Of a DNA stretch of 64,000 nt, positions 41,735-51,558 are shown piece after piece. Positions within the stretch are counted from its first letter, which is position 1, and each line of letters begins with the position of its first letter. The position numbers and the translations under genes are program-made. The stretch is from Leclercia pneumoniae. Its GTDB lineage: Bacteria > Pseudomonadota > Gammaproteobacteria > Enterobacterales > Enterobacteriaceae. The notes beneath the pieces are model-generated. The model worked only from the letters and a program-made list of their open reading frames with translations. It was not told where the DNA came from and searched no databases. Where the stretch lies: assembly GCF_017348915.1 (NCBI RefSeq), contig NZ_CP071383.1, positions 1,612,001-1,676,000 of the forward strand, in the 5' to 3' direction.

Positions 41735-41962
41735 ATGAAAGTCATCATCGTCATCATGATGTCCCTGATGCTAACTGGATGCGGAAGCATCATTAGTCGC
41801 ACCATCCCTGGACAGGGGCATGGTAATCAATATTATCCCGGTGTGCAGTGGGATGTACGCGATTCCGCATGGCGCTACCTGACGGTGCTGGACCTGCCGT
41901 TCTCGCTGATATTTGATACGCTGCTCCTGCCCATTGATGCCCATCACGGGCCGTACGAATAG
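41735..41962 (+). CDS. yceK: YceK, small lipoprotein
   Basis: This 75-residue lipoprotein has the lipobox LTGC (Cys16). The mature sequence GSIISRTIPGQGHGNQYYPG continues into a C-terminal half that reads LDLPFSLIFDTLLLPIDAHH. It matches E. coli YceK (DUF1375) almost end to end. Function is unknown. GAGG precedes the ATG. Its stop codon abuts the stop of convergent msyB with no space. Confidence 0.93.
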   Translation: MKVIIVIMMSLMLTGCGSIISRTIPGQGHGNQYYPGVQWDVRDSAWRYLTVLDLPFSLIFDTLLLPIDAHHGPYE

Positions 41963-42337
41963 TTAACGCTCGTCCCACTCGTCTGCCGCGGTTTGCCCCT
42001 CTTCGGTATCCAGCGGCGGTTCGAGCTGGAACTCACCTTCATCCCACTCATGGAGGGTATTCTCCTCCAGCCACTCCTGGCGCAGTTCAATTTCATCGAA
42101 ATCGCCGTCGAAAACAGCCTGCGCTGCTTCGCCACTTAATACCGGCAGGCATTCCCCCTCCTGGCCATCGTCGGCAAAAAACTCGACCTGCCACATAATG
42201 TCCCCATCCTGCAGAACATATTTTTGAATATTGAGTTGCTCAATATTCGCATTCTCTTCCTCAATGCCTGGATTATTGGCGAGATACTCCTCGCGTGCAG
42301 CGTCAATAGCTTCTTCCAGCGTGGCGTACATAGTCAT
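41963..42337 (-). CDS. msyB: MsyB, acidic cytoplasmic protein
   Basis: This 124-residue, very acidic protein (many Glu and Asp, ending ADEWDER) matches E. coli MsyB, which in multicopy rescues secY and secA mutants. The start MTMYATLEEA equals the E. coli one. The frame extends 21 codons upstream without a ribosome binding site. It has no membrane segment. Its molecular role is unsettled. Confidence 0.95.
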   Translation of the reverse strand: MTMYATLEEAIDAAREEYLANNPGIEEENANIEQLNIQKYVLQDGDIMWQVEFFADDGQEGECLPVLSGEAAQAVFDGDFDEIELRQEWLEENTLHEWDEGEFQLEPPLDTEEGQTAADEWDER

Positions 42338-42434
42338 AAGTGTCTCCCTGTTTTCGACATAGCATTCAGGGAAAGGATAGCTTATCCACTGAAATTGCAA
42401 GTATGAATGCGCGGAAAGCCGTCAGCCATTTTTC

Positions 42435-43685
42435 TTAATGACGCACTGCCGGGGAGGAAGAAGGGGGATTTCGCGGCGATTTGCGCGTAGCTCTCGCCAT
42501 GCTGAGCCAGGAATAGATGGCGTTAAAGAGCACGACGCAGGCCGTCACAATAAAGACGGCCCTGAAGCCGAAGCTCGCAGAGACACCGGCCCCCACCAGC
42601 GGCCCGGTGACATTACCAATATCGCGAAAAGACTGGTTATAACTGAATATCCGCCCGGCAATCTGGTTGGTGGAGTTGTAGACCAGCAGGGTCTGTACGG
42701 CGGGCAATAGCGCCCCGTCAGCGGCTCCTAACAGGAAACGTAATACGACCAGTTGCCAGGGGGACTGCACCATCGACATAGGAATCAGCAGCAGCACCGA
42801 AATGATCAGGGCTGCGATCAGGATTTTCTCTGGGCCAATGCGATCGCCGAGTTTACCCAGTCGCGGCGCACTGATCAGCGCCGCCACGCCGGGTACCGAG
42901 GCAATCATCCCGCTAATAAAGGCGATATTGCTCACGTTGCCCGCTAAATCGCGCACATAGAGCGTAAGGATGGGGGCTATAGAGCCGGTCGCAACCTGAA
43001 TGATTAAGGTCGTGACAAAGAGACTTAACACCAGTTTCGGATTTTTCAGGGCGCCTATCACCTGACGCGCATGGAGCATCTCTTTCTTCGCCACCGGGGT
43101 AAAGTTTTCCCGAATGCACAGCAAGGTGACGATAAAACAGATGAACAGCACCGCCGCGGTGATAAAAAAGACCGGCCGCAGGCCATAAATATCGGCCATA
43201 AAACCGCCCGCCAGCGGGCCGAGGAGTGCGCCGCTTACCGCCCCGGTAGAGAGCGTACCCAGCGCCCAGCCGCTTTTATGTCGCGGTATCTGCGTAGCAA
43301 TAAGCGCGTTGGCATTGGGCACAAACCCGCCCAGCAAGCCCAGCAAGGCGCGCAAAATCAGCAACTGCCAGACATTTTGTGCCAGCCCCATCAGCACCAT
43401 GATAATGGACATGCCCAGCGCTGAGCGCAGCAGCATGATTTTGCGCCCTTTCCGGTCAGCAAGTCCGCCCCAGAAGGGGGAGGCAATGGCCGAAAAGAGA
43501 AAAGTAATGCTAAACACCAGCCCCGACCACATATTCAGCGCGCTATGGCCGGTCACCCCGAGCTGTTCGACATACAGCGGCAGAAAAGGCATGACCAGAC
43601 TGAAGGCTGCGCCGGTTAAAAAACAACCGAACCACGCAACCGCGAGATTACGTTTCCAGTTTATAGGGGCATCTGAGGGCGACAT
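42435..43685 (-). CDS. mdtG: MdtG, major facilitator efflux pump
   Basis: MdtG is a 12-helix major facilitator drug-proton antiporter; in E. coli it gives resistance to fosfomycin and deoxycholate and is under MarA/SoxS/Rob control. The 416-residue protein has the loop 2-3 signature [10 protein letters not shown] and the matching [11 protein letters not shown] in the second half. The ATG ([10 protein letters not shown]) is preferred over an in-frame TTG four codons upstream. The ribosome binding site is weak. Confidence 0.95.
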   Translation of the reverse strand: MSPSDAPINWKRNLAVAWFGCFLTGAAFSLVMPFLPLYVEQLGVTGHSALNMWSGLVFSITFLFSAIASPFWGGLADRKGRKIMLLRSALGMSIIMVLMGLAQNVWQLLILRALLGLLGGFVPNANALIATQIPRHKSGWALGTLSTGAVSGALLGPLAGGFMADIYGLRPVFFITAAVLFICFIVTLLCIRENFTPVAKKEMLHARQVIGALKNPKLVLSLFVTTLIIQVATGSIAPILTLYVRDLAGNVSNIAFISGMIASVPGVAALISAPRLGKLGDRIGPEKILIAALIISVLLLIPMSMVQSPWQLVVLRFLLGAADGALLPAVQTLLVYNSTNQIAGRIFSYNQSFRDIGNVTGPLVGAGVSASFGFRAVFIVTACVVLFNAIYSWLSMARATRKSPRNPPSSSPAVRH

Positions 43686-43776
43686 AGCAATCCGCAATAA
43701 TATTATGAGAGGTAATAAGCCTGCTAATTATGCGCCTGCGTGATGATTGCTGCAATGGAGGAGGGCTTTTATCGCT

Positions 43777-43802
43777 AAAAGAGAGGCGGCCTGCTGGCCG
43801 CC
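43777..43802 (-). terminator. Intrinsic terminator of lpxL
   Basis: On the minus strand GGCGGCC-AGCA-GGCCGCC is followed by TCTCTTTT, 9 bases after the lpxL stop. Confidence 0.8.
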
Positions 43803-43811
43803 CCGGGGAGA

Positions 43812-44738
43812 TTAATAGCGGGAGGGAACGCCCTCCGGCCGGGTTTTAAAGCGACGATGTAGCCACATATACTGTTCAGGTGCCAGCATGATGCACTTCT
43901 CCACAACCTCATTCATCCAGCGGGCGGTGGTCTCGGCATCGTCAAGCGGGGGAGCCAGCTCGGGCTCGAGCATCATAAGTTCATAGCCTTTACCGTCAGG
44001 TTTTCGCCGCGGTACGAAGGGAACAATCGCCGCTTTAGACATGCGCGCCAGCATCCAGGTACCGGAGGTCGTTGCTGCCTCTTCTACGGCAAAGAAGGGG
44101 ACAAAGACGCTGGCGTTACGACCATAGTCATGATCTGGCGCGTACCAGATGACCTCACCTGATTTCAGGGCGCGAATCATCCCTTTCAGGTCTTTACGGT
44201 CAATCATGCTCTTATTGGAACGCATACGTCCCCAGGTTTGTAACCAGTCAATCACCGGATTGTCGTTGGGGCGATAAACGCCGATGCCGGGCGCCTGCAT
44301 GCCAAAAATACGTGCACCGATTTCGAGGGTGAGGAAATGGACCCCAATCAACAGCACGCCGGTTTTATCGGCCTGAAGTTGATGCACCGGACCCATGCCG
44401 GTACCGGTGACGTCATACCAGCGTGCCATCCGCTTATCAGACCAGAACCAGGCCATGCCTGTTTCCATCAGCCCCATACCGACGGATTCAAAGTTTTTAA
44501 CCACCATCTCATGGCGTGCCTTTGCGTCCATTTGCGGAAAGCAGAGCTCCAGATTGCGATCGGCAATGCGGGCACGGCGTTTCATCAGGCGCAGGGCAAG
44601 GTGGCCCAGAACACAGCCAAGGCGATAGATGATGGGGTAGGGCAGCTTTACCACTAACCATAATAAACCGATCCCCAGCCAGGTAGGCCAATAACGTGGA
44701 TGGAGTAGCGCCATGGAAAATTGAGGTAAATGGGTCAT
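43812..44738 (-). CDS. lpxL: LpxL, lipid A lauroyltransferase
   Basis: LpxL transfers laurate to Kdo2-lipid IVA in the inner membrane, a late step of lipid A synthesis. The 308-residue protein has an N-terminal membrane anchor (about 18-38) and the catalytic HX4E motif in GVHFLTLE near residue 130. The family-conserved [20 protein letters not shown] and PDHDYG follow. The start [10 protein letters not shown] has AGGA 5 bases upstream. Confidence 0.97.
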   Translation of the reverse strand: MTHLPQFSMALLHPRYWPTWLGIGLLWLVVKLPYPIIYRLGCVLGHLALRLMKRRARIADRNLELCFPQMDAKARHEMVVKNFESVGMGLMETGMAWFWSDKRMARWYDVTGTGMGPVHQLQADKTGVLLIGVHFLTLEIGARIFGMQAPGIGVYRPNDNPVIDWLQTWGRMRSNKSMIDRKDLKGMIRALKSGEVIWYAPDHDYGRNASVFVPFFAVEEAATTSGTWMLARMSKAAIVPFVPRRKPDGKGYELMMLEPELAPPLDDAETTARWMNEVVEKCIMLAPEQYMWLHRRFKTRPEGVPSRY

Positions 44739-44956
44739 GTTTTTCCTGTTCTTAAACGTCCTTATGCAGCATTGTCGCATTTTTCAATCTATTGCCCAAA
44801 TTTCTGCAAAAAAAGCGATCTCATGTTGCGGGTAAAGCGCAAAACGAAATTTTGTGAGTCAGAAATGTAGCGCAAAATGAAGGGATGTAAATTCTCATTG
44901 TTTGCTATATCATGCGGCCCGATTTGATTCTCTAACGATTGCAGGAACCGTACACC

Positions 44957-46006
44957 ATGCCAGTGTTACACAACCGCATTTCGAACGAGGAGTTAAAAGC
45001 GCGCATGCTGGCCGAAACAGAGCCGCGCACGACTATCTCGTTCTATAAATACTTCACCATCGTCAATCCGCACGAAACGCGTGACACCCTCTACAAAGCC
45101 CTGACTGCGCTGAACGTATTTGGCCGCATTTATCTGGCTAAAGAGGGCATCAATGCGCAGATTAGCGTGCCTGAAAGCAAAGTCGACGCGTTACGTGATT
45201 ATCTCTACGGCTTCGATCCTGCACTGAATGGGCTGCGTCTGAACGTGGCGCTGGAAGATGACGGTAAATCCTTCTGGGTGCTGCGTTTGAAAGTGCGTGA
45301 ACGCATCGTCGCCGATGGGATTGACGACCCGACCTTCGATGCCAGCGACGTGGGTGACTATCTGAAGGCGGCTGAAGTGAATGCCATGCTCGACGATCCC
45401 GATGCGGTGTTTATCGATATGCGTAATCACTATGAATATGAAGTGGGCCATTTCGAGGATGCGCTGGAGATCCCGGCAGATACCTTCCGTGAGCAACTGC
45501 CTAAAGCCGTTGAGATGATGCAGGAACATAAAGATAAAAAGATCGTTATGTACTGCACCGGTGGGATCCGTTGTGAAAAGGCCAGTGCCTGGATGAAGCA
45601 CAACGGCTTCAATAAGGTGTGGCATATTGAGGGCGGCATTATTGAGTATGCCCGCCGTGCCCGTGAGCAGGGCCTGCCGGTACGATTTATCGGTAAAAAC
45701 TTCGTCTTCGATGAGCGGATGGGTGAGCGAATTTCAGAGGATGTAATCTCGCAATGCCATCAGTGCGGTACATCATGCGACACGCATACCAACTGCAAAA
45801 ACGACGGTTGTCATCTACTGTTTATTCAGTGCCCGGCATGTGCTGAGAAGTTTAATGGCTGCTGTAGTGAACTGTGCAGCGAAGAGAGCGCTCTGCCTGA
45901 AGAGGAGCAGCGCCGTCGCCGCGCGGGACGTGAAAACGGTAATAAAATCTTCAATAAGTCTCGTGGTCGTCTCAATACCCGCCTGGGTATTCCTGACCCG
46001 GAATAA
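44957..46006 (+). CDS. trhO: TrhO, tRNA U34 hydroxylase (rhodanese family)
   Basis: TrhO (formerly YceA) carries out oxygen-dependent hydroxylation of uridine 34 in tRNAs toward 5-methoxyuridine. The 349-residue protein has an N-terminal ferredoxin-like domain and a rhodanese domain with the active Cys in [13 protein letters not shown]. The C-terminal region is Cys-rich ([14 protein letters not shown] and further pairs) and probably binds metal. The ATG matches E. coli; an upstream TTG in frame is less likely. Confidence 0.95.
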   Translation: MPVLHNRISNEELKARMLAETEPRTTISFYKYFTIVNPHETRDTLYKALTALNVFGRIYLAKEGINAQISVPESKVDALRDYLYGFDPALNGLRLNVALEDDGKSFWVLRLKVRERIVADGIDDPTFDASDVGDYLKAAEVNAMLDDPDAVFIDMRNHYEYEVGHFEDALEIPADTFREQLPKAVEMMQEHKDKKIVMYCTGGIRCEKASAWMKHNGFNKVWHIEGGIIEYARRAREQGLPVRFIGKNFVFDERMGERISEDVISQCHQCGTSCDTHTNCKNDGCHLLFIQCPACAEKFNGCCSELCSEESALPEEEQRRRRAGRENGNKIFNKSRGRLNTRLGIPDPE

Positions 46007-46014
46007 CGGCTGTC

Positions 46015-46043
46015 CGGCCCGGTTGCAGCGAGCAACCGGGCCG
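46015..46043. terminator. 12-bp hairpin between trhO and yceI
   Basis: CGGCCCGGTTGC-AGCGA-GCAACCGGGCCG is a perfect GC-rich stem between convergent genes, just after the trhO stop. No T run follows on either strand, so factor-independent termination is unsure. Confidence 0.55.
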
Positions 46044-46050
46044 ACTTCAC

Positions 46051-46626
46051 TTACTTCTTCTGCACGCCTTCAACAGAAATAATCAGATCCACTTCCTGCG
46101 ATGCCGGACCCAGATCGGTAGTGATATTAAAGTCCTTCAGACGGATTTTACCCTCAGCTTCAAACCCGGCGCGTTTGCCGCCCCACGGATCGTCGCCCTG
46201 ACCAATCAGCTTCGCTGCCAGCGTCACTGGTTTAGTCACGCCGTTTAAGGTCAGGTTACCGGTGATATCCAGTCCGTCACCTGCTTTTTTAACTTCTGTA
46301 GACGCGAAAGTCGCCTGCGGGAACTTCGACACGTTCAGGAACTCTGCGCTGCGCAGGTGTTTATCACGCTCAGCGTGGTTAGTGTCTACGCTGTTGGTAT
46401 TGATCGTGACATTCACTTTATCGGCAGCCGGATTTTTTTCATCGAAGGTAAAAGACCCATCGAAATCATTAAAGGTGCCGTACAGCCAGCTGTAGCCCAA
46501 GTGCTGGATGCGGAAGTTGACGAAGGCGTGCTGCCCTTGTTTATCAATTGTATAGTCTGCTGCAACGGCGGCGCCGGTGGTGAACAGCAGAGTTCCTAAG
46601 GTTAATCCCAGCAGGCTTTTTTTCAT
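46051..46626 (-). CDS. yceI: YceI, periplasmic lipocalin-like protein
   Basis: YceI is a base-inducible periplasmic protein of the YceI family whose beta-barrel binds long isoprenoid chains. The 191-residue precursor has a signal peptide (1-22, ending AVAA). It has the family start [20 protein letters not shown] and the late [12 protein letters not shown]. It lies 1 base after yceJ, so both are in one operon, which suggests a redox or quinone-related role. Confidence 0.95.
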   Translation of the reverse strand: MKKSLLGLTLGTLLFTTGAAVAADYTIDKQGQHAFVNFRIQHLGYSWLYGTFNDFDGSFTFDEKNPAADKVNVTINTNSVDTNHAERDKHLRSAEFLNVSKFPQATFASTEVKKAGDGLDITGNLTLNGVTKPVTLAAKLIGQGDDPWGGKRAGFEAEGKIRLKDFNITTDLGPASQEVDLIISVEGVQKK

Positions 46627-46627
46627 C

Positions 46628-47194
46628 TTATGCTCCAGAGTCAGACGACGCTTTACCCAACATACGTGTCAGGGTGGCATCTTTATCGATAACGTGATGT
46701 TTGATGGCGGCGAGGCCATGTAAAACGGAAAGAACAACCAGGCTCCAGGCGAGCCATAGATGTAGTGAACCCGCGAGATCCGCCTGCGTACCGGCATCTG
46801 CCAATAGTGCAGGGACATCAAACAGGCCGAATACGCTGATGGGCTTGCCGTCGGCGGTGGAAATCAGGTAGCCGCTAATTAGAATGGCAAAGAGTAGGCC
46901 GTAAAGGGCGATATGGGCCGAGGCGGCCGCCAGTCGGGTCAGGCGAGTCTGGCTTTGCAGCGGCGGCGGTACCGGGGAGACGTGGCGCCAGATAATGCGG
47001 ATCACCAGACCCATCATCAACAGGATGCCAATGCTCTTATGCAGCTCGGGTGCCTGATGGTACCAGCCATCGTAGTAGCTAAGCGTGACCATCCACAACC
47101 CGAGGCCAAACATGGCATAAACGACAATGGCCGTGACCCAGTGTAATAAAAGGGAAATAACACCATAGCGTGTCGGGGAATTACGTAACTGCAT
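46628..47194 (-). CDS. yceJ: YceJ, cytochrome b561
   Basis: This 188-residue, four-helix membrane protein of the bacterial cytochrome b561 family binds haem b through conserved His residues (in [24 protein letters not shown] and [11 protein letters not shown]). It transfers electrons between quinone and periplasmic or cytoplasmic partners. It is first in yceJ-yceI. E. coli CybB-like proteins of this family act as superoxide:quinone oxidoreductases; whether YceJ does is unknown. Confidence 0.94.
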   Translation of the reverse strand: MQLRNSPTRYGVISLLLHWVTAIVVYAMFGLGLWMVTLSYYDGWYHQAPELHKSIGILLMMGLVIRIIWRHVSPVPPPLQSQTRLTRLAAASAHIALYGLLFAILISGYLISTADGKPISVFGLFDVPALLADAGTQADLAGSLHLWLAWSLVVLSVLHGLAAIKHHVIDKDATLTRMLGKASSDSGA

Positions 47195-47448
47195 AGTCAG
47201 TACCGCAATAATATTAATGTGCGGTCAACATGACGTGTCAGAAATAGTAATGCAAATGATATTTAATAATAATGACTATTAATTTTTATCTTTCAGTTAC
47301 TTTGATGATGACAGGGATTTTACATCAGCTTTTTCGTAAAAAATGAAATGTTTAGCAGCTCTGCAGCAGGTTTCATTGGGTTAATAACATTCAAATTATT
47401 TGCGATGAATTTATAGTTATTTTAAGAAATGTAAGGTTGTGTCAGGGG

Positions 47449-47568
47449 TTATGCCGCATAGAACAGAATATAAACGACATCGATAACGGCTAATAATGAC
47501 CACAGCACAATATAGAGCATCAGATGCTCACGAATATTGTTGATCAGATAGTTAAGCAGGCGTCGCAT
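47449..47568 (-). CDS. yceO: YceO, single-helix small membrane protein
   Basis: This 39-residue protein starts [20 protein letters not shown] and ends with a hydrophobic segment closing VYILFYAA. It matches E. coli YceO, which is a few residues longer at the N terminus as I recall it. Here an in-frame TGA directly precedes the ATG, so no extension is possible. GGGAAG lies 3 bases upstream. It is a short single-pass inner-membrane protein linked to biofilm phenotypes in E. coli. It lies between solA and the yceJI promoter. Confidence 0.85.
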   Translation of the reverse strand: MRRLLNYLINNIREHLMLYIVLWSLLAVIDVVYILFYAA

Positions 47569-47593
47569 TCACTTCCCATTTGCGAAAAGTTAA

Positions 47594-47615
47594 AGGCTTC
47601 GGCATCCCGAAGCCT
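47594..47615 (-). terminator. Terminator of solA
   Basis: AGGCTTCGG-GATG-CCGAAGCCT (minus strand) is followed by TTAACTTTTC, 11 bases after solA. Confidence 0.7.
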
Positions 47616-47625
47616 GGGACAATTA

Positions 47626-48741
47626 TCAGCGAAAGCGTGCTAAGGAGAAGGGCGTCAGATCAAACGACGGCGTGATATCCTGGGCAAATTGCGCGGCAAT
47701 CTCACCCAGTACGCTGGCAAACTTAAAGCCATGACCGCTGAGGCCGGTGATCAGCAACGTATTATCATGCCCTGGCAGCGTATCGATAATAAAATCTTCG
47801 TCTGGGGTGTTGTCATAGGTGCAGGCTGCTCCATGCAGCAGACCGCCTACGCCCGGCAGTACATTCCGTAAGTATGTAAAACACTCCGATCCATCACTGG
47901 CTATGGCACCAAAGGGGACGCGTTCTTGCTGGGACGTGATGGGTTGCCCGCCGTTATGTTTACCGATCTTGAGTTCATCATTTTCAGCAGGAAAACCGTA
48001 GAACTGATTGCCGTCTGGCAACTCGCCGGTAAACGCCGGGAAGTGGTTTTTACTGCTGTAGCGGCCATCGGCCTGGAACCACGCAAAGACTTTGCGCACT
48101 GGCTGCACTGGCAGGTCAGGCACCAGGCTAGAGACCCAGGTCCCCGAACTGACCAGCAGTCGATGCGCGCTATATGCACCATCAGCCGTTTCTACCGTCA
48201 CCTCATCATCACCATGCTGAATGCGGCTCACCGGGCAGTTAAACAGCTGCGCGCATCCGGACTCTTTCGCCAGAGCAATCCAGGTCTTAATCGCCAGTTC
48301 GCTACGTAATACCCCAGAACTGCCTTCAAACAGACCGACATAGTTCTCAGGCACCCGAATTTCAGGCCAGCGCGCCATAATGGCCTCGCTGCTCATAGAC
48401 TCTACGTTGAGGTTAAACTTCTGCGCGCTCTGGGCGACATTTGTCAGAAATTCAGAATCAGCAGGGCCCAGGTTGATCACGCCGGTACGCTCAAAGACGG
48501 CCTCACCACTAATCTCTGCCAGCTCATCCCACAGCGCCTGCGCGCGTAACACCATCGGGACATAGCGCTCACCTTCGCCGTAAGCGTGACGAATCAGGCG
48601 GGTATCACCATGGTGGCTCCCTTCGGTGTGTGGCGGCATATGGGCATCTATCATCAATACCTTCAGCCCGGCACGCGTTGCATAATAACCTGCGGCGGCG
48701 CCGACGGAACCACTGCCAATAATGATTAGATCGTATTTCAT
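47626..48741 (-). CDS. solA: SolA, N-methyl-L-tryptophan oxidase
   Basis: SolA is a monomeric flavoprotein related to sarcosine oxidases that demethylates N-methyl-tryptophan with oxygen. The 371-residue protein has the FAD-binding [18 protein letters not shown] at the N terminus and the Cys used for covalent FAD attachment in [28 protein letters not shown] is near the C terminus. The start MKYDLIII matches E. coli. A 20-codon upstream extension has no support. Confidence 0.96.
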   Translation of the reverse strand: MKYDLIIIGSGSVGAAAGYYATRAGLKVLMIDAHMPPHTEGSHHGDTRLIRHAYGEGERYVPMVLRAQALWDELAEISGEAVFERTGVINLGPADSEFLTNVAQSAQKFNLNVESMSSEAIMARWPEIRVPENYVGLFEGSSGVLRSELAIKTWIALAKESGCAQLFNCPVSRIQHGDDEVTVETADGAYSAHRLLVSSGTWVSSLVPDLPVQPVRKVFAWFQADGRYSSKNHFPAFTGELPDGNQFYGFPAENDELKIGKHNGGQPITSQQERVPFGAIASDGSECFTYLRNVLPGVGGLLHGAACTYDNTPDEDFIIDTLPGHDNTLLITGLSGHGFKFASVLGEIAAQFAQDITPSFDLTPFSLARFR

Positions 48742-48808
48742 ATAAATCTCTTTACGCTGCACTTTACATAGCAGAGTAATTAACATGGCGGGGTTATACA
48801 AGGGAGAA

Positions 48809-48834
48809 ATAAATAAGGCACCCTGAGGTGCCTG
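48809..48834 (-). terminator. Terminator of bssS
   Basis: GGCACC-TCAG-GGTGCC (minus strand) is followed by TTATTTATTT. Confidence 0.75.
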
Positions 48835-48857
48835 TTGAGTGAAAAATGGGCATATTC

Positions 48858-49112
48858 TTAATGTCGACGATACTCATTTTCCTGATAGTCACCAGATTCT
48901 ATTTTTGCAATTCCTGCTTCTAAAATAGAAATAAACTGGCGTGCGACATCTGTTGTTAACCACAGAGTCTGCCCAACCTCCGCTTCTTCACGGTCCGCCT
49001 GATTTGGGGTCTGGTAGTGTAAGCGCAACATCAGCGCGTCGTAGCTGTCTACGGTGCTAATATCCCAGCCGACGAGAGGATGGGTCTGGATGACTTCATT
49101 ATTCTTTTCCAT
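48858..49112 (-). CDS. bssS: BssS, biofilm and signal-secretion regulator
   Basis: BssS is an 84-residue soluble protein that influences biofilm formation, indole and AI-2 handling in E. coli; its mechanism is unknown. The sequence from [20 protein letters not shown] to [17 protein letters not shown] matches E. coli except in a short variable stretch around residues 38-45. AAGGGGG lies upstream of the ATG. It is monocistronic. Confidence 0.96.
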   Translation of the reverse strand: MEKNNEVIQTHPLVGWDISTVDSYDALMLRLHYQTPNQADREEAEVGQTLWLTTDVARQFISILEAGIAKIESGDYQENEYRRH

Positions 49113-49333
49113 CTTAACCCCCTTAATACGTGTTAGAAGACAACGACTTTGAGGTTCAATGCGTGTTTTTCTGAAGCTACTTCAGTATACATTAAATAAG
49201 GGTTCTGATCGGAAAAAGAAACCATCGCAACGTAAATAGTTACATTTTAGGAATGTTCGAACAATAAATCACCGTGATGCTCACGATTTTAAAAGAAGTC
49301 TGGCAGGGCGGGGAACTTTCTTAAAACGAAACG

Positions 49334-49360
49334 AAAAAAAGCCGGGGCGACCCGGCAAAA
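49334..49360. terminator. Terminator of dinI
   Basis: GCCGGG-TCGC-CCCGGC (minus strand) is followed by seven T, 26 bases after dinI. A runs on both sides make it usable in both directions. Confidence 0.85.
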
Positions 49361-49381
49361 AACACAATGAGGGCGTAAAAC

Positions 49382-49627
49382 TTAATCGGTAATAAACCAG
49401 TCGTCAGCGCTTTCCCAGGTCTCCTGGAGGATTTCGCTGATGCGCTCTTTATCTTCTTTGGCACCACCTAATACTGACAGGTTATTGGCGGCAGCATAAC
49501 GCACGGTAACGGCACCATCGCGCTCGGGAAAGGAATCGTTGATACGACGGGATAATTCACCCGCCAGCGCATCCAGCGCGCCGGCAGGCATGGCTGTGGT
49601 TCTGGCGATCGTGACTTCAATACGCAT
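49382..49627 (-). CDS. dinI: DinI, SOS modulator
   Basis: DinI binds RecA filaments and tunes LexA and UmuD cleavage. The 81-residue protein starts MRIEVTIART. It has the acidic C-terminal helix (DKERISEILQETWESADDWF) that mimics DNA in RecA binding. A LexA box lies 22 bases upstream of the start. It is monocistronic. Confidence 0.96.
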   Translation of the reverse strand: MRIEVTIARTTAMPAGALDALAGELSRRINDSFPERDGAVTVRYAAANNLSVLGGAKEDKERISEILQETWESADDWFITD

Positions 49628-49648
49628 AATAACCCCCTGTGCAATATA

Positions 49649-49664
49649 CTGTGTATTTATACAG
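49649..49664. promoter_or_regulatory. LexA box of dinI
   Basis: CTGTGTATTTATACAG has the exact SOS consensus form CTGT-N8-ACAG with an AT-rich centre, 22 bases before dinI. Confidence 0.9.
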
Positions 49665-49702
49665 TTCTATTGATGCCAACGCAACAGGGGGCGACCATTT
49701 TT

Positions 49703-50749
49703 TTAACCTTTAACCGTCCATTGCACCTTTTCACCCGCCAGGAATGGAATTACGGTGTCATCCGTCAGGGCAATCGACTCCACCACCTGGCTCTCTTCGC
49801 GCACCAGTTCAACGAACGTATCGTTAACCGGCAGGTTGTAGAATTTCGGGCCGTTAAGCGAGCAGAAAGCTTCGAAATGTTGCAAGGCATTCATCTCCTC
49901 AAAGACCTGGGCATAGCTCGCCAGTGCGGTAGGCGCATTAAAGCAGCCTGCACAGCCGCAGCTGGCCTCTTTGCGATGACGTGCATGCGGCGCGGAGTCT
50001 GTACCCAGGAACACGCGGTCAAAACCGCTGGCGACCAGCTCACGCAGCGCCTGCTGGTGGATATTACGCTTCAGGATCGGCAGGCAGTACAGATGCGGAC
50101 GCACGCCGCCAACCAGCATATGGTTGCGGTTAAACATCAGGTGCTGCGGGGTAATGGTTGCCGCCAGACGCTCGTTGCCCTCGCGGACATAATCTGCGGC
50201 ATCTTTAGTGGTGATGTGTTCAAACACCACTTTCAAACCCGGCAGGCGCTGGCGAAGCGGTTCCATCACGGTATCGATAAAGCGGGCTTCACGATCGAAG
50301 ATATCGATGTCGGCATGGGTCACTTCACCGTGCACCAGCAGCGGCATACCCAGTTTCTCCATGCGCTCCAGTACCGGCATAATGGCATCGACGCTGGTCA
50401 CGCCGTGGCTGGAGTTGGTGGTGGCGTTTGCCGGATAGAGTTTGGCGGCGGTGAAAACCCCTTCGGTAAAGCCGCGCTCAATCTCTGCCGGATCCAGCGT
50501 GTCAGTCAGGTAGCAGGTCATCAGCGGCGTAAAGTTATGCCCGGCCGGTACGGCAGCGAGGATGCGGTCGCGATAGGCAATAGCGGCATCAACGGTAGTG
50601 ACTGGCGGTACCAGGTTAGGCATGACAATCGCGCGGCCATAAATTTCACTGGTATAAGGCACGACGGTGGCCAGCATGTCGCCATCACGCAGATGGATAT
50701 GCCAGTCGTCAGGACGGCGGATTTTCAGAACCTGGGGATGTGCAGTCAT
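49703..50749 (-). CDS. pyrC: PyrC, dihydroorotase
   Basis: PyrC closes carbamoyl-aspartate to dihydroorotate, step three of pyrimidine synthesis. The 348-residue protein has the zinc ligands HIH at residues 17-19 ([11 protein letters not shown]), the carboxylated Lys in [11 protein letters not shown], and the catalytic Asp region [13 protein letters not shown]. Length equals the E. coli protein. Expression is set by PurR and by a pyrimidine-sensitive leader (separate entries). It lies in the same window as the pyrimidine-degrading rut operon. Confidence 0.97.
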   Translation of the reverse strand: MTAHPQVLKIRRPDDWHIHLRDGDMLATVVPYTSEIYGRAIVMPNLVPPVTTVDAAIAYRDRILAAVPAGHNFTPLMTCYLTDTLDPAEIERGFTEGVFTAAKLYPANATTNSSHGVTSVDAIMPVLERMEKLGMPLLVHGEVTHADIDIFDREARFIDTVMEPLRQRLPGLKVVFEHITTKDAADYVREGNERLAATITPQHLMFNRNHMLVGGVRPHLYCLPILKRNIHQQALRELVASGFDRVFLGTDSAPHARHRKEASCGCAGCFNAPTALASYAQVFEEMNALQHFEAFCSLNGPKFYNLPVNDTFVELVREESQVVESIALTDDTVIPFLAGEKVQWTVKG

Positions 50750-50753
50750 TAGT

Positions 50754-50800
50754 ATGCTCCGGCTTGGTAGGAATCAGTCATGAAGGCTGTTTTTTGCCGG
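50754..50800 (-). promoter_or_regulatory. pyrC leader with start-masking hairpin
   Basis: On the minus strand the transcript region begins near CCGGC (50796-50800). Near the start codon lies GCCGGAGC (GCCGG at 50759-50763), which includes the ribosome binding site GGAG. The two five-base elements can pair. In E. coli, high CTP shifts transcription to a C start that retains the upstream arm and blocks translation. The same logic is readable here. Confidence 0.7.
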
Positions 50801-50813
50801 ACACAAAGGATAG

Positions 50814-50829
50814 GCGGAAACGTTTTCGT
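50814..50829 (-). promoter_or_regulatory. PurR operator of pyrC
   Basis: ACGAAAACGTTTCCGC (minus strand) fits the PurR consensus ACGCAAACGTTTNCNT well around the central ACGTTT. It lies just upstream of the -10 element TATCCT, as in E. coli pyrC. Confidence 0.8.
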
Positions 50830-50844
50830 TTGCACTCTTTTTCC

Positions 50845-50866
50845 AAAAAAAAGGCGCCGAAGCGCC
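50845..50866 (-). terminator. Intrinsic terminator of yceB
   Basis: GGCGC-TTCG-GCGCC (minus strand) is followed by nine T, 8 bases after yceB and just upstream of the pyrC promoter. Confidence 0.9.
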
Positions 50867-50873
50867 GTTATAT

Positions 50874-51434
50874 TTACTCAGTGAAGGGGATTATGATTTC
50901 TCCCGGCTTCACTTCAATGCCTTTGGCATATTTCTTCGCCAACGCTTCGCCTTTGCTCTTATCTTTACTCAGGATATAGGCTGGCTGTTTATTGAAGTAG
51001 CTGCGCAGCGACTGGTTGAGATAAGGCATCAGGGTCTGAAGTACCGGTTTCATTTTCTCCGGCGTGACGACCGCATCGGCAATCTCCATCTCCTGCAGAT
51101 AAATCGCCCCTTCTTCTTTGTTGAAGACCGGCAGCGCTTTTAATTTGAGCTGAATATTGGCCTTCTGGCTGCCAAACAGGGAGTTCATGTCCAGGCTGGC
51201 ATCACCGGAGAGCATCACTTTGTTTGGCTCTTCCCGGCCAATCTTACTGTCCAGGTTGGTCAGTACAATATGCGCATCCGCCACGCCGGGGACGCCGATA
51301 TCTTTGGCAAAATTATTATGTTTCTGAAGCGCCTGGTTAATTTCCTGCTCGCTGACGGTGTACTGAGTAAGCTGATTGCAACCAACCAGCAGGCCGCTCA
51401 CTATAAACGCAGCGGCAATAACGATTTTCTTCAT
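50874..51434 (-). CDS. yceB: YceB, DUF1439 lipoprotein
   Basis: This 186-residue lipoprotein has the lipobox LVGC (Cys19). The mature domain belongs to DUF1439, with the conserved ADAHIVLTNLDSKIGREEPN and a C-terminal GIEVKPGEIIIPFTE. Function is unknown; a lipid-binding TULIP-like fold has been proposed for relatives. The start MKKIVIAAAF matches the E. coli length. A longer in-frame start five codons upstream is unlikely. Confidence 0.93.
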   Translation of the reverse strand: MKKIVIAAAFIVSGLLVGCNQLTQYTVSEQEINQALQKHNNFAKDIGVPGVADAHIVLTNLDSKIGREEPNKVMLSGDASLDMNSLFGSQKANIQLKLKALPVFNKEEGAIYLQEMEIADAVVTPEKMKPVLQTLMPYLNQSLRSYFNKQPAYILSKDKSKGEALAKKYAKGIEVKPGEIIIPFTE

Positions 51435-51526
51435 GTTTTTCCTCAACATAATGTCAGCACTTAACGCCCGGCGAGCCAGTATGTCAGGCGAGAGTGTTAC
51501 AGACCAGCAGAAAAAGCTGAAATCAA

Positions 51527-51551
51527 CGGGCGGGCAGAGGGTGCCCGCCCG
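51527..51551 (-). terminator. Hairpin after grxB
   Basis: CGGGCGGGCA and TGCCCGCCCG form a 10-bp stem with a 5-base loop, 8 bases past the grxB stop. The minus strand continues TTGATTTC, a weak U tract. Confidence 0.65.
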
Positions 51552-51558
51552 TCCGGGC

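Noticed and set aside
46015-46043. REP/BIME-type palindromic repeat
   Set aside because: The 12-bp stem is unique in the window and lacks the REP core sequence, so I list it only as a hairpin.
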